From assembly GCF_003627815.1 (NCBI RefSeq), contig NZ_CP032698.1, positions 6,758,001-6,822,000 on the forward strand: a stretch of DNA of 64,000 nucleotides, read 5' to 3'. This document shows, piece by piece, positions 33,838-45,402 of the stretch (positions are counted from its first letter, which is position 1; every line of letters starts with the position of its first letter). Source of the DNA: Streptomyces hundungensis. GTDB lineage: Bacteria > Actinomycetota > Actinomycetes > Streptomycetales > Streptomycetaceae. A model generated the notes under the pieces. The model was not told where the DNA came from, did no database searches, and worked only from the letters and a program-made list of their open reading frames with translations. The translations under genes were made by a program, and so were the position numbers.

Positions 33838-35244
33838 TCAGGAGTCCGAGGGCTCCGCGCCGAACCACACCGTCGTCGCGTTGCAGAACTCCTTGATGCC
33901 GTGGCCGGAGAGCTCGCGGCCGTAGCCGGAGCGCTTGACGCCGCCGAAGGGGAGGGCCGGGTGGGAGGCGGTCATGCCGTTGAAGAACACCCCGCCCGCC
34001 TGGAGGTCGCGTACACAGCGCTCGACTTCGGTGTCGTCGCGGGTCCAGACGTTGGAACTCAGCCCGAACGGCGTGTCGTTGGCGACCGCGAGGGCTTCGT
34101 CCAGGTCGCGCACCCGGTAGAGCGTGGCGACCGGCCCGAAGGTCTCCTCGTGGTGGATGCGCATGTCGGCGGTGACACCGGCTAGCACGGTCGGAGAATA
34201 GAACCAGCCCCGGTCCATCCCCTCGGGCCGGCTCCCGCCGCACAGGGCGGTCGCCCCCTTGCGTACGGCGTCCTCGACCAGCTCCTCCAGGTCGGCGCGG
34301 CCCCGCTCGCTGGCCAGCGGGCCGATGGCGGTGCCCTCGTCCAGGGGGTCGCCCACCGTCAACTCCCGCATTCCGGCGGTGAATTGTTCGGCGAAGGCGT
34401 CGTAGACGTCGGCGTGGACGATGAAGCGCTTGGCGGCGATGCAGGACTGGCCGTTGTTCTGGGTGCGGGCGGTCACCGCGGTCACCGCGGCCCGCTCCAC
34501 ATCGGCGGAGGCGAGCACGAGATAGGGGTCGCTGCCACCCAGTTCGAGCACGGTCTTCTTGATCTCGTCGCCGCAGATCGCCGCGACCGAGCGGCCCGCG
34601 GGCTCGCTCCCGGTCAGCGTGGCCGCCGCCACCCGGGGGTCGCGCAGCACCTTCTCGACGCCGTCGGAACCGATCAGGAGGGTCTGGAAGCAGCCCTCGG
34701 GGAGCCCGGCCCGGCGGAAGAGGTCCTCCAGGTACAGCGCGGTCTGGGGCACGTTCGAGGCGTGCTTGAGCAGGGCGACGTTGCCGGCCATCAGCGCGGG
34801 CGCCGCGAACCGCACGACCTGCCAGAGCGGGAAGTTCCACGGCATCACGGCCAGCACCACGCCCAGCGGCCGGTAGTGGACCCGGGCCCGCTCGGCCCCC
34901 GAGTCGCGGACGTCGTCCGCGGAGGGCTCCTCGTCGGCGAGCAGCTCGGCCGCGTGCTCGGCGTACCAGCGCAGCGCCTTGGCGCACTTCGCCGCTTCGG
35001 CGCGGGCCGCCACGACGGGCTTGCCCATCTCCACCGTCATGGTGCGCGCGATGTCGTCCCGGTCGACGTCGAGCAGGTCCGCCGCGCGCAGCACGAGCCG
35101 GGCGCGCTCCTCGAAGCGGGTCGTGCGCCAGCCGGCGAAGGCGGACTCGGCCGCGGCCAGGCGCCGCTCGACCTCCTCGGGCCCCATGGCCCCGAAGCTC
35201 TTGAGCGTCTCACCGGTAGCCGGATTCACCGTGGCGATGGCCAT
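33838..35244 (-). CDS. NAD(P)-dependent aldehyde dehydrogenase, succinate-semialdehyde type
   Basis: A 468-residue ALDH-superfamily enzyme oxidising an aldehyde to the acid. The cofactor region PWNFPLWQ, the Glu in [12 protein letters not shown], and the catalytic Cys in [13 protein letters not shown] are intact, as is [12 protein letters not shown]. The short sequence and the NNGQSC signature are like GabD1-type succinate-semialdehyde dehydrogenases of actinobacteria. The start is the ATG giving [11 protein letters not shown] because AGGAGG is too close to the upstream GTG. The protein may process lactaldehyde or another aldehyde from sugar breakdown, but the position next to mshC does not prove this. 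Confidence 0.85.
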   Translation of the reverse strand: MAIATVNPATGETLKSFGAMGPEEVERRLAAAESAFAGWRTTRFEERARLVLRAADLLDVDRDDIARTMTVEMGKPVVAARAEAAKCAKALRWYAEHAAELLADEEPSADDVRDSGAERARVHYRPLGVVLAVMPWNFPLWQVVRFAAPALMAGNVALLKHASNVPQTALYLEDLFRRAGLPEGCFQTLLIGSDGVEKVLRDPRVAAATLTGSEPAGRSVAAICGDEIKKTVLELGGSDPYLVLASADVERAAVTAVTARTQNNGQSCIAAKRFIVHADVYDAFAEQFTAGMRELTVGDPLDEGTAIGPLASERGRADLEELVEDAVRKGATALCGGSRPEGMDRGWFYSPTVLAGVTADMRIHHEETFGPVATLYRVRDLDEALAVANDTPFGLSSNVWTRDDTEVERCVRDLQAGGVFFNGMTASHPALPFGGVKRSGYGRELSGHGIKEFCNATTVWFGAEPSDS

Positions 35245-35332
35245 GACGTACGACACCTCCTGAAGGCACTGGTCCCTCGACCTTCCCGCGCGTCAGGAGG
35301 CGCCGCAACGCGAACGTCGGCCCCGCCCCGGG

Positions 35333-36316
35333 CTACTCCTCGGAGGATTCTTCGCCGGGGTCGTCCGTCTTGGGGGGCTTGGGGGGCCGGGTGCGCCCGC
35401 TGGAGGTGTCCCGCAGGTAGGAGCCGTCGGCCTCGGTGGCGGGGCCGCCCGCGGTGGCCTGTCCCGGACCGGGGCCGCCGTCGCGCCGGCGCAGATACCG
35501 CTCGAATTCGCGGGCGATGGCCTCACCGGACGCCTCGGGCAGATCCGCGGTGTCCCGCGCCTCCTCAAGGGTCTGGACGTACTCGGCCACCTCGCTGTCC
35601 TCGGCGGCCAGTTGATCGACGCCGAGCTGCCAGGCGCGGGCGTCCTCGGCCAGCTCGCCGAGCGGAATCCTGAGGTCGATCAGGTCCTCCAGGCGGTTGA
35701 GCAGGGCGAGCGTGGCCTTCGGGTTGGGCGGCTGCGACACGTAGTGCGGCACCGCGGCCCACAGGCTGACCGCCGGGACGCCCGCATGGGTGCACGCCTC
35801 CTGGAGGATGCCGACGATGCCCGTGGGGCCCTCGTACCGGGTCTCCTCCAGATCCATGGTCCGCGCCAGATCCGGGTCGGAGGTCACACCGCTGACCGGC
35901 ACCGGCCGGGTGTGCGGGGTGTCGCCGAGCAGCGCGCCCAGGACCACCACCATCTCCACGCCCAGCTCATGGGCGAAGCCCAGGATCTCGTTGCAGAACG
36001 AGCGCCAGCGCATCGACGGCTCGATGCCCCGCACCAGCACCAGGTCGCGCGGCTTGTCGCCGCCCACCCGCACCACGGAGAGCCGGGTGGTGGGCCAGGT
36101 GACCTTGCGGACCCCGCCGTCCAGCCACACCGTGGGCCGGTTGACCTGGAAGTCGTAGTAGTCCTCCGCGTCCAGCGCCGCGAAGACCTCGCCCTTCCAT
36201 ACCCCGTCCAGGTGCGCGACCGCGGAGGAGGCGGCGTCGCCCGCGTCGTTCCAGCCCTCGAACGCGGCGATCATGACCGGGTCGACCAGCTCGGGAACGC
36301 CCTCCAGCTCGATCAC
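35333..36316 (-). CDS. PAC2 family protein (SCO1662/ParJ-like)
   Basis: A 327-residue protein with the proteasome-assembly-chaperone-2 fold: IELEGVPELVDPVMIAAFEGWNDAG at the start, VGGDKPRDLVLVRGIEPSMRW, ELGVEMVVVLGALLGDTPHTRPVPV and AVSLWAAVPHYVSQPPNPKATLALL. The C-terminal 90 residues are charged and Pro/Gly-rich. The GTG start is chosen because GGGAGG lies six bases upstream, replacing an ATG nine codons earlier that has no ribosome binding site. In S. coelicolor the corresponding protein has been linked to the chromosome-segregation protein ParA (ParJ, as I recall); the molecular function is otherwise unknown. Confidence 0.85.
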   Translation of the reverse strand: MIELEGVPELVDPVMIAAFEGWNDAGDAASSAVAHLDGVWKGEVFAALDAEDYYDFQVNRPTVWLDGGVRKVTWPTTRLSVVRVGGDKPRDLVLVRGIEPSMRWRSFCNEILGFAHELGVEMVVVLGALLGDTPHTRPVPVSGVTSDPDLARTMDLEETRYEGPTGIVGILQEACTHAGVPAVSLWAAVPHYVSQPPNPKATLALLNRLEDLIDLRIPLGELAEDARAWQLGVDQLAAEDSEVAEYVQTLEEARDTADLPEASGEAIAREFERYLRRRDGGPGPGQATAGGPATEADGSYLRDTSSGRTRPPKPPKTDDPGEESSEE

Positions 36317-36534
36317 CCAGTGCCTCCCTACGAAGTTCCCCATGTGTACGCCCCAACCTTACGGCTTCAGACCTACCCCGCCGCAGCCCCCGTGCACAGC
36401 CCTCCCGGGCCGGAAGTGGCGCGGGAAGGGAGGGGCGGCGAAGGGGCCGAAGACGGTGGCCGCCCCTGATTCATCCGAGCTGTGGGCCGGAAATCTCGGC
36501 ACGACCCTGGACGGTGCCGCTCAGGCGGGGATAT

Positions 36535-36564
36535 ACATCGGATGACCGGTAGAGATCCGATGTC
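36535..36564 (+). promoter_or_regulatory. Two GntR-type operators upstream of the fucose operon
   Basis: ACATCGGATGA (36535-36545) and AGATCCGATGT (36553-36563) each match the palindrome ACATC-N-GATGT at all but one of its ten arm positions, with centres 18 bases apart. The same palindrome occurs perfectly at the gntR gene (45273-45283), and 12 bases around it (ATACATCGGATG) are identical. The sites lie about 115 bases before the fuconate dehydratase start. The leader beyond them (36600-36675) contains repeated (G/A)(A/T)TCCA(T/G) units of no known function. Confidence 0.65.
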
Positions 36565-36679
36565 CACACGGACGGGCTTCCCGCGGACGGTTGCGCGGAC
36601 GTTCGTTCAGCGGTTCATCCGGGCGTTGATCCAGGTGCAGATCCATGGGGAGATCCATGCGTTCATCCAGGGGGCGTGC

Positions 36680-37999
36680 ATGAGGCCGAGCGTCACGGCG
36701 TTCGAGGTACACGACATCCGTTTTCCCACCTCGGAACGGCTCGACGGCTCGGACGCCATGAACCCCGACCCCGACTACTCGGCCGCCTATGTCGTGCTGC
36801 GCACCGAGGACGGCCACGAGGGTCACGGCTTCGTCTTCACCATCGGCCGCGGCAACGAGGTGACCGCGGCCGCCATCGAGGCGCTGCGACCCTACGTCGT
36901 CGGCCGCCCCGTGCCGGTCGGCGCGGCGGACCTCGCGGCCCTGCACCACGACCTCACCCATGACTCCCAACTCCGTTGGCTGGGGCCGGAGAAGGGGGTG
37001 ATCCACATGGCGGCGGGCGCCGTCGTCAACGCCGCCTGGGACCTGGCGGCCACCATCGCGGGGCTTCCGGTGTGGGAGTTCCTCGCCGCCATGACCCCCG
37101 AGGAACTGGTCTCGCTCGTCGACTTCCGCTATCTGACGGACGTGCTGACCCGGCAGGAGGCACTCGCCATCCTGCGCGCCGCCGAACCCGGACGCGCCGA
37201 GCGGGCCCGGCTGCTGCGCGCCGAGGGGTATCCCGCGTACACCACCTCGCCCGGCTGGCTCGGGTACGACGACGACAAGCTGGTCCGCCTCGCCAAGGAG
37301 GCCGTCGCGGACGGCTTCGCGCAGATCAAGCTGAAGGTGGGCGCCGACCTCGACGACGACGTCCGCAGGCTGGGCCTTGCCCGCGCCGCCGTCGGCCCCG
37401 GCATCCGCATCGCCGTCGACGCCAACCAGCGCTGGGACGTGCCCGACGCGATCCGCTGGATGGCGGCGCTCGCCCCGTACCAGCCGCACTGGATCGAGGA
37501 GCCGACCAGCCCCGACGACATCCTCGGGCACGCCGCCGTGCGGGCCGGGCAGCCCGTGAAGGTCGCCACCGGCGAACACGCCGCCAACCGCGTCGTGTTC
37601 AAGCAGCTCCTCCAGGCGGGCGCGGTCGACTTCGTCCAGATCGACGCGGCCCGGGTGGCCGGGGTCAACGAGAACCTGGCGATCCTGCTGCTCGCCGCGA
37701 AGTACGGCGTGCCGGTCTGCCCGCACGCGGGCGGCGTCGGCCTGTGCGAACTCGTCCAGCACCTGGCCATGTTCGACTTCGTCGCGGTCTCCGCCAGCCG
37801 CGAGGACCGGGTCATCGAGTACGTCGACCACCTCCACGAACACTTCGTGACCCCCGCCGTCGTCGAGGCCGGCCGCTACCGCGCCCCCACCGCCCCGGGC
37901 TTCTCCGCCCGGATGCACCCCGCCAGCATCGCCGCCCACCGCTACCCGGACGGGCCCCTGTGGCGGGCCCGCCGACCGGCCCAGGAGGTCGCCTCATGA
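36680..37999 (+). CDS. L-fuconate dehydratase
   Basis: Enolase-superfamily dehydratase converting L-fuconate to 2-keto-3-deoxy-L-fuconate in the oxidative fucose pathway, 439 residues. The N-terminal [24 protein letters not shown] segment is characteristic of fuconate dehydratases. The Mg-acid triad appears as Asp247 (AVDANQRW), Glu273 (WIEEP) and Glu299 (GEHAAN). The acid/base Lys are in IKLKVG (217/219) and the His in [11 protein letters not shown] (His349). The ATG has GGGGG upstream. In-frame codons before it (to 36542) have no start with a ribosome binding site and overlap the operator. The ATGA overlap couples it to the SDR gene. Confidence 0.9.
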   Translation: MRPSVTAFEVHDIRFPTSERLDGSDAMNPDPDYSAAYVVLRTEDGHEGHGFVFTIGRGNEVTAAAIEALRPYVVGRPVPVGAADLAALHHDLTHDSQLRWLGPEKGVIHMAAGAVVNAAWDLAATIAGLPVWEFLAAMTPEELVSLVDFRYLTDVLTRQEALAILRAAEPGRAERARLLRAEGYPAYTTSPGWLGYDDDKLVRLAKEAVADGFAQIKLKVGADLDDDVRRLGLARAAVGPGIRIAVDANQRWDVPDAIRWMAALAPYQPHWIEEPTSPDDILGHAAVRAGQPVKVATGEHAANRVVFKQLLQAGAVDFVQIDAARVAGVNENLAILLLAAKYGVPVCPHAGGVGLCELVQHLAMFDFVAVSASREDRVIEYVDHLHEHFVTPAVVEAGRYRAPTAPGFSARMHPASIAAHRYPDGPLWRARRPAQEVAS

Positions 38000-38772
38000 G
38001 CCCCACCCAGGACTTCGACGGCATGGCGGCGCTCGTCACCGGCGGCGCCTCCGGCATCGGCGCCGCCGTCGCCGAGCTGCTCCTGGCACGCGGCGCGCGC
38101 GTCGCCGTCCTCGACCGGGACGTGGCGGGCGCCCCGGACGGCGTCCTCGCCCTGGAGGCCGACGTCACCGACGACACGGGGGTACGGGACGCGGTCGGGC
38201 GGGCCGTCGCCGCGTTCGGCGCCCTGCACACCGTGGTCTCCAACGCCGGCATCGGCGCCGTCGGCACCGTCGAGGACAACGACGACGCCGAATGGCACCG
38301 CGTCCTGGACGTCAACGTCGTCGGCATGGTCAGGGTCGCCCGGCACACGCTGCCCCACCTACGACGCGCGGCCGGGGAGCGGCCCGGCCGCGCGTCCCTG
38401 ACCCAGACCTGTTCCGTCGCCGCCACCGCCGGTCTTCCCCAACGCGCCCTGTACAGCGCCGCCAAGGGCGCCGTCCTCTCCCTCACCCTCGCGATGGCCG
38501 CCGACCACGTGCGCGAGGGAGTCCGGGTCAACTGCGTCAACCCCGGCACGGCGGACACCCCCTGGGTCGCCCGGCTGCTCGACCGCGCCGACGACCCCGA
38601 CGCCGAGCGCGCCGCGCTGCGGGCCCGCCAGCCGATGGGCCGGCTGGTCTCGGCGGCCGAGGTCGCCGCCGCCATCGCCTATCTCGCGAGCCCCGACGCG
38701 GCCGCCGTCACCGGCACGGCCCTCGCGGTCGACGGCGGCATGCAGGGTCTGCGCCTGCGCCCCAGTACCTGA
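37996..38772 (+). CDS. SDR-family dehydrogenase, probable 2-keto-3-deoxy-L-fuconate dehydrogenase
   Basis: Short-chain dehydrogenase of 258 residues: [12 protein letters not shown] at the nucleotide loop, NAGIGAVG, the catalytic Tyr-Lys in [10 protein letters not shown], and [11 protein letters not shown]. In the fucose pathway this family oxidises the 4-hydroxyl of 2-keto-3-deoxy-fuconate. The start overlaps the dehydratase stop (ATGA), giving strong translational coupling. The final diketo-acid hydrolase of the pathway is not seen in the window. Confidence 0.85.
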   Translation: MSPTQDFDGMAALVTGGASGIGAAVAELLLARGARVAVLDRDVAGAPDGVLALEADVTDDTGVRDAVGRAVAAFGALHTVVSNAGIGAVGTVEDNDDAEWHRVLDVNVVGMVRVARHTLPHLRRAAGERPGRASLTQTCSVAATAGLPQRALYSAAKGAVLSLTLAMAADHVREGVRVNCVNPGTADTPWVARLLDRADDPDAERAALRARQPMGRLVSAAEVAAAIAYLASPDAAAVTGTALAVDGGMQGLRLRPST

Positions 38773-38805
38773 GAGCTCCGCCGTGAATCCACCAAGGACG
38801 GAACC

Positions 38806-39840
38806 ATGAGAGTGCGTACGACAACCGCCGCCGCCTGCGCCGCACTTGTCGCGCTGGCCCTGCTCACCGGCTGCAACCGCGAGTCCGGCGGCGGTTCGGG
38901 CGGCAAGAAGGTCGGCATCGATCTGCCGCGCAGCGACAGCGACTTCTGGAACTCCTACCAGCGCTACATCGAGCAGGGCGTCAAGGCCGGCGAGGTCTCC
39001 GCGCTGCCGCCCACCGACTCCCAGAACGACGTCGGCAAGCTGGTCTCCGACGTCACCGCCCTGACCGACCTGGGCGCCAAGGCGATCGTGATGGCACCGC
39101 AGGACACCGGCGCGATCGCCTCGACCCTGGAGAACCTGAGCCGGCGCAAGATCCCCGTGATCAGCGTCGACACCCGCCCCGACAAGGGCGACGTCTACAT
39201 GGTGGTGCGCGCCGACAACAAGGCGTACGGCGAGAAGGCATGCAAGTACCTGGGCGAGCAGCTCAAGGGCGCCGGCGAAGTGGCGGAATTCCAGGGCGAC
39301 TTGAGCTCCATCAACGGGCGCGACCGCTCCGAGGCCTTCAAGTCCTGCATGGACAAGAGCTACCCCGGCATCAAGGTCTACGAACTCGCCACCGACTGGA
39401 AGGGCGACATCGCCTCCGCCAAACTCCAGTCCACCCTCGCCGGGCACCCCGGTCTCGGCGGCATCTACATGCAGGCCGGCGGCGTCTTCCTCCAGCCGAC
39501 CCTGGCCCTGCTCCAGCAGAAGGGCCGGCTGTTGCCGCCGGGCAGCGCCGGGCACATCACGATCGTCTCCAACGACGGCATCCCCGAGGAGTTCGACGCG
39601 ATCAAGGCCGGAAAGATCGACGCGACCGTCTCCCAGCCCGCCGACCTCTACGCCAAGTACGCCCTCTTCTACGCCAAGGCCGCTCTGGACGGCAAGACGT
39701 TCCAGGAGGGCCCCACCGACCACGGCTCCACCATCGTCAAGATTCCGAACGGATACGAGGACCAGCTGCCCGCCCCGCTGGTCACCAAGGCCAATGTCGA
39801 CGACGCCTCGCTGTGGGCCAACCAGCTGAGGAAGGGCTGA
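38806..39840 (+). CDS. Sugar ABC transporter substrate-binding lipoprotein
   Basis: RbsB/type I periplasmic-binding-like protein anchored to the membrane, 344 residues. It has a signal peptide with lipobox ALLTGC (Cys23), the first-lobe segment KVGIDLPRSDSDFWNSYQRYI, and KIPVISVDTRP and the inter-lobe hinge of this fold. AAGGACGGA precedes the start. It heads an importer (binding protein, ATPase, permease) placed directly after the dehydratase and SDR genes, so its ligand is probably L-fucose or a related 6-deoxy sugar; this is inferred from context. Confidence 0.87.
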   Translation: MRVRTTTAAACAALVALALLTGCNRESGGGSGGKKVGIDLPRSDSDFWNSYQRYIEQGVKAGEVSALPPTDSQNDVGKLVSDVTALTDLGAKAIVMAPQDTGAIASTLENLSRRKIPVISVDTRPDKGDVYMVVRADNKAYGEKACKYLGEQLKGAGEVAEFQGDLSSINGRDRSEAFKSCMDKSYPGIKVYELATDWKGDIASAKLQSTLAGHPGLGGIYMQAGGVFLQPTLALLQQKGRLLPPGSAGHITIVSNDGIPEEFDAIKAGKIDATVSQPADLYAKYALFYAKAALDGKTFQEGPTDHGSTIVKIPNGYEDQLPAPLVTKANVDDASLWANQLRKG

Positions 39841-39842
39841 CG

Positions 39843-41446
<1,604 letters not shown>

Positions 41447-41447
<1 letters not shown>

Positions 41448-42478
41448 TGGCCGACACGGTGACCGAGGCACCGGCAGGGATGCGGGACACGAGCCCGCTC
41501 GGACGCTTCTCCCACATCCGCTGGAGCGACTTCTCGCTGGTCCCCGTGATCCTCGTCCTGGTGGTGATCGGCTTCGTCGTCTCGCCGGTGTTCCTCACCT
41601 CGGACAACCTGATCAGCGTCATCCAGCAGTCCTCCGAGCTGAGCCTGCTCGTCCTGGGACAGGCCCTGATCCTGATCTGCGGCCGCATGGACCTGTCCCT
41701 GGAGTCGACGATCGGCATCGCGCCCGTCATCGCGATGTGGCTGGTGCTTCCGTCCTCGGCGGGGGCCGGGCGCTTCACCGGAGTCGGCCTGCTGCCCGGC
41801 TGGACGGCGATCCCGGTCTGCCTCCTGGTCGGCCTGGCCATCGGCGCGTTCAACGGCTTCCTGATGCTGCGGCTGAACGTGAACGGCTTCATCGCCACGC
41901 TCGGGATGCTGACGATGCTGCGCGGACTGCACATCGGCATCACCGGGGGCCGCTCCATCATCGACATGCCGCCGTCCTTCCGCTACCTCGGGATGACGGA
42001 CTGGCTGGGCGTGCCCGCCGCGGTCTGGATCTGCCTCGCGCTCTTCGCGATGGGCGGGGCGGCGCTGGCGTGGCTGCGCCACGGGCGGTCGCTGTACGCG
42101 ATCGGCGGCAACCCGGAGGCGGCCCGGGCGGGGGGCATCCGGGTCGACCGGGTCACCTGGACCGTGCTGGCCGTCGGCGGCCTGCTGGCCGCGTTCGCGG
42201 GGATCCTCTACACCGGGCACTACGGCTCGGTCGCGGCGAACCAGGGCAACGGCTGGATCTTCCAGGTGTTCGCGGCCGCGGTGATCGGCGGTATCTCCCT
42301 GAAGGGCGGCCGGGGCACCCTCTTCGGCGCCCTGACGGGCGTCCTCACACTCCAACTGGTGGTCAACGTCATGACCTTGGGCGGGGTCCCCGCGCTCTGG
42401 AACCAGTTCCTCAACGGAGCGATCATCATCGTGGCCCTGGTGATCAGCCGCTTCGCGAGCGGAGAGAAGCAGGATTGA
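41447..42478 (+). CDS. Sugar ABC transporter permease
   Basis: RbsC-type inner-membrane permease, 343 residues, about ten hydrophobic helices. The family segments LGQALILICGRMDLSLESTIG, NGFIATLGMLTMLRGLH and GRSLYAIGGNPEAARAGGIRVDRV are clear, and the EAA-like motif is present. TGATG overlap with the ATPase gene. It completes the importer and is followed by a Ser/Thr kinase after about 180 bases. Confidence 0.88.
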
Positions 42479-42655
42479 GGTCCCTCCGCGTCGCGCGTCA
42501 CGGACAAGATCCGCGGGACCGGCCCCGGGGCCCGCCGAGCAGCGGGCGCGGGGCGGTGGGCGGCCGGGGGGCGGAACGCGCCACGGAGTTGGGTACCCTC
42601 TCGGTTGACTTCGGGGCGCCGGCGGGCCGAACTGCCGTGACAGGGGATGGATTTC

Positions 42656-44530
42656 ATGAGTGCACCTTCCACCGACCTTTTCCAGCCGCTCAGGCCCGAC
42701 GACCCGGACGCGGTGGGCGGCTATCGGCTGACCGCGGTCCTCGGCGCGGGCGGCATGGGCAAGGTGTACCTCTCCTACACGCCGGGCGGCCGGCCCATCG
42801 CCCTCAAGGTGATCCGGCCCGAGTTCAGCGAGGACCCCGAGTTCCGGCGGTGCTTCCAGCAGGAGGTGCGCGCGGCCCAGCGGGTGCAGGGCCTCTACAC
42901 CGCCCCGGTCATCGACTTCGACACCGAGGGCACCCAGCCCTGGCTGGCCACGGCCTACGTGCCGGGTCCCTCCCTCGCGCACGCGGTGGCCCGGCACGGG
43001 CGGCTGCCGCTGCGCAGCGTGCTGCTCCTTGCCGTGGGCGTCGCCGAGGCGCTGCACGTCATCCACGGCGCGGGCATCGTCCACCGTGACCTGAAGCCGG
43101 CGAACGTGCTCCTGGCCGGCGACGGCCCCCGCGTCATCGACTTCGGCATCGCGCGCGCGGCGGACGCCACCTCGCTGACCGGCAGCGGCGTCAGCGTGGG
43201 CACGCCCGCCTTCATGGCGCCCGAACAGGCCGCCGCCGGCACGGTCACGGCGGCCACCGACATCTTCGCGCTCGGCCAGATCGTGGCGTTCGCGGCGATC
43301 GGCGCGCCCGCCTACGGCGAGGGGTCCTCGCACGCGGTGCTGTACCGCATCGTGCACGAGGAGCCCGACCTCAGCGCGCTGCCCGAGGAGCTGCGGCCCC
43401 TGGTGACGCGCTGCCTCAGCCGTGACCCGGCGGACCGGCCCTCCCTGACCGAGGTCATCCAGCTGTGCCACGACCTCTCCCCGGTGCCGCTGCGCCAGGG
43501 CGAGGACTGGCTGCCCCAGGCGGTCGCGGGCTCCATCACCGAGCGCCTGAAGCTGCCGGAACCGGCGAAGACCCCGCCGCCCCGGCCGGCCGTCGCGCCG
43601 ACCCCCACCGAGGTCTCCGCCCAGCCCCCGACGCAGGGCGCGCATCCGAACGCGTACCTGCCGACCAGTCACGGCATCGCCGCCGCGCCGACCCAGGGCG
43701 TCCCCACGGGCCCGTCGCACGCCCCCATGGCTCCGGGCGCGATGGGACCCGGCTACCCGACACCGCCGCCCGGCCAACAGCCCGGCTATCCGACCCACCC
43801 CGGATACCAGACCCACCCCGGATACCAGACGCCGCCGCCCGGATACGGCCCCGGCTACCCGGCGACTTCGCCGGGCCACCACCCCGGCCATCCGGCGCCC
43901 GCGGCGAACGGCAAGCGCAAGGGCCTGATCATCGCGGGGTCCATCGTGGCGGCGGTGGCCGGCCTCGTGATCATCGGCGCTCTGCTGCCGAAGGGCGGCT
44001 CCCACGACAAGGCCAAGAGCAGCTCCCCCGTACCCGCCTCCTCCTCGGGCGCCAAGCGCAACGGGAGCACCGGCGGCTCCCAGAACAGCGGGCAGCAGCG
44101 CTCCGACCCCAAGCCGGCCTCGTACCAGGGCATCAACCTGACGGCCAACTACCAGCTGATGCTGGCCGACAACCCGCCGCGCCCCGGCTCCGGCGGCAAC
44201 GCCGGGGTGATGTACAACCACGGAGATCTCTACTTCTACCGGGACAGCCTCTTCGGCGACACCAAGCTCGGCACCGACAACGGCAAGCTGGTCGTGCTGA
44301 ACAACTCGGAGAAGGGTTCGCTGGCGACCTGCCGCGCCGAGACCCGCTACACCGACAAGGTCGGCCTCGACCAGCTCACGGACGGGTCGGAGGTCTGTGT
44401 GCTCAGCGACGCGGGCCACATCGCGGTGATGACCTACCGCGGCAAGTCGGGCGCGAACGACCCGAGCACCTACATCACCCTGGACCTCACGGTCTGGCGC
44501 AACGCCGAGGACCCCAAGAAGTCCTCCTGA
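42656..44530 (+). CDS. Membrane Ser/Thr protein kinase (Hanks type)
   Basis: A 624-residue eukaryotic-like kinase. The kinase domain (about residues 20-270) has the glycine loop LGAGGMGKVY, the ATP-Lys in IALKVI, the catalytic HRDLKPAN and DFGIA, and the activation GTPAFMAPEQ. It continues with a Pro/Gln/Gly/Tyr-rich juxtamembrane linker built on YPTHPGYQTHPGYQT-like repeats. One membrane helix (about 422-442) follows, with no PASTA repeats, and an extracytoplasmic end of about 180 residues containing two conserved cysteines (ATCRAET and EVCVLSD). The start is the ATG after AGGGGA. It lies between the sugar importer and the GntR gene but may not belong to the sugar operon. Confidence 0.87.
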   Translation: MSAPSTDLFQPLRPDDPDAVGGYRLTAVLGAGGMGKVYLSYTPGGRPIALKVIRPEFSEDPEFRRCFQQEVRAAQRVQGLYTAPVIDFDTEGTQPWLATAYVPGPSLAHAVARHGRLPLRSVLLLAVGVAEALHVIHGAGIVHRDLKPANVLLAGDGPRVIDFGIARAADATSLTGSGVSVGTPAFMAPEQAAAGTVTAATDIFALGQIVAFAAIGAPAYGEGSSHAVLYRIVHEEPDLSALPEELRPLVTRCLSRDPADRPSLTEVIQLCHDLSPVPLRQGEDWLPQAVAGSITERLKLPEPAKTPPPRPAVAPTPTEVSAQPPTQGAHPNAYLPTSHGIAAAPTQGVPTGPSHAPMAPGAMGPGYPTPPPGQQPGYPTHPGYQTHPGYQTPPPGYGPGYPATSPGHHPGHPAPAANGKRKGLIIAGSIVAAVAGLVIIGALLPKGGSHDKAKSSSPVPASSSGAKRNGSTGGSQNSGQQRSDPKPASYQGINLTANYQLMLADNPPRPGSGGNAGVMYNHGDLYFYRDSLFGDTKLGTDNGKLVVLNNSEKGSLATCRAETRYTDKVGLDQLTDGSEVCVLSDAGHIAVMTYRGKSGANDPSTYITLDLTVWRNAEDPKKSS

Positions 44531-44547
44531 GGCCCGGCGCGTTGGTG

Positions 44548-44582
44548 CCGCGCGGCCCCCGGGCTCACCAGGGGCCGCGCGG
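44548..44582. terminator. Bidirectional terminator, kinase/GntR
   Basis: Perfect 12-bp hairpin CCGCGCGGCCCC ... GGGGCCGCGCGG between the convergent kinase and GntR genes. Confidence 0.75.
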
Positions 44583-44587
44583 GGCGG

Positions 44588-45259
44588 TCAGAGCGTCGAC
44601 CTCAGCCACTGCTCCACGCTCGCGATGTGCACCGTCGCCCAGGACCGGGCCGCCTCCGCGTCCCGGTCCCGCAACGCGGCCAGGATCGCCCGGTGTTCGC
44701 GCAGCGTCCGGCCCACCGCGTCCTCCTGGGTCAGGCCCCGCCAGATGCGGGCCCGGGTGGTGGGCCCGGAAAGCCCGTCGAGCAGTGAGCACAGCACCGA
44801 GTTCCCGGAGGCCGCCACGATGCCCCGGTGGAATTCGAGGTCCGCGAGGACCAGCTCCTCCACCGAGGGGGCATCGCCCAGGGCCGCCAACTGCGCGTCC
44901 AGCGAGGCCAGTTCGGGCTCGGTGATCCGGGGCGCCGCCATCGCGGTGGCGGCCGGCTCCAGGATGCGGCGTACCGCGAGGAACTCCAGGACCGTGTCGT
45001 CGCGGTGGAAGTCGACGACGAAGCTCATCGCCTCGAGCAGGACCTGGGGATCCAGGCTGGTGACATAGGTGCCGTCGCCCTGGCGGACGTCGAGGATGCG
45101 GATGAGGGACAGCGCCCGTACCGCCTCGCGCAGGGAGTTGCGCGACAGGCCGAGCTCCGCCGCCAGTTCGCTCTCCTTGGGGAGCCGGTCGCCCGGCCGC
45201 AGCGCACCGGAGACGATCATTTCCTTGATCTTCTCGATGGCCTCGTCGGTGACAGCCAT
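44588..45259 (-). CDS. FadR-subfamily GntR transcriptional regulator, probable fucose regulator
   Basis: A 223-residue regulator with an N-terminal winged helix (IEKIKEMIVSGALRPGDRLP, SELAAELGLSRNSLREAVRALSLIRILDVRQGDGTYV) and a C-terminal FCD ligand-binding domain with metal-like residues (DLEFHRGIVAASGN, EHRAILAALRDRD). GGAGG precedes the ATG. A perfect palindrome ACATCCGATGT lies 14 bases before the start. Two near-copies lie before the fuconate dehydratase gene, so it probably represses both itself and that operon. The effector is unknown but a fucose-derived acid is reasonable. Confidence 0.85.
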   Translation of the reverse strand: MAVTDEAIEKIKEMIVSGALRPGDRLPKESELAAELGLSRNSLREAVRALSLIRILDVRQGDGTYVTSLDPQVLLEAMSFVVDFHRDDTVLEFLAVRRILEPAATAMAAPRITEPELASLDAQLAALGDAPSVEELVLADLEFHRGIVAASGNSVLCSLLDGLSGPTTRARIWRGLTQEDAVGRTLREHRAILAALRDRDAEAARSWATVHIASVEQWLRSTL

Positions 45260-45272
45260 GGGCGACCTCCAG

Positions 45273-45283
45273 ACATCCGATGT
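45273..45283. promoter_or_regulatory. Perfect GntR operator at the gntR start
   Basis: ACATC-C-GATGT is a perfect odd palindrome centred 19 bases before the ATG, overlapping the likely promoter of gntR. The wider 14 bases GACATCCGATGTAT share 12 bases with the fucose operon operator. Confidence 0.7.
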
Positions 45284-45344
45284 ATCGGCCCCCATTATGC
45301 GCGTCCCCGGGCCGCCGCGGCCGTACTCCCCGAAGTGCCCGGGG

Positions 45345-45390
45345 AACGCCGAAGGGGCGGCCCCTCGCGGGAGCCGCCCCTTCGCCGTTA
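45345..45390 (-). terminator. Terminator downstream of glpD
   Basis: Hairpin AACGCCGAAGGGGCGGC ... GCCGCCCCTTCGCCGTT with one mismatch, just past the glpD stop in the minus direction. Confidence 0.7.
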
Positions 45391-45402
45391 TGTGACGTAC
45401 CG

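Noticed and set aside
36482..36679. In-frame extension of the fuconate dehydratase to an ATG at 36542
   Set aside because: The extension overlaps the operator sites, has no ribosome binding site, and precedes the family N-terminus by about 46 odd residues.
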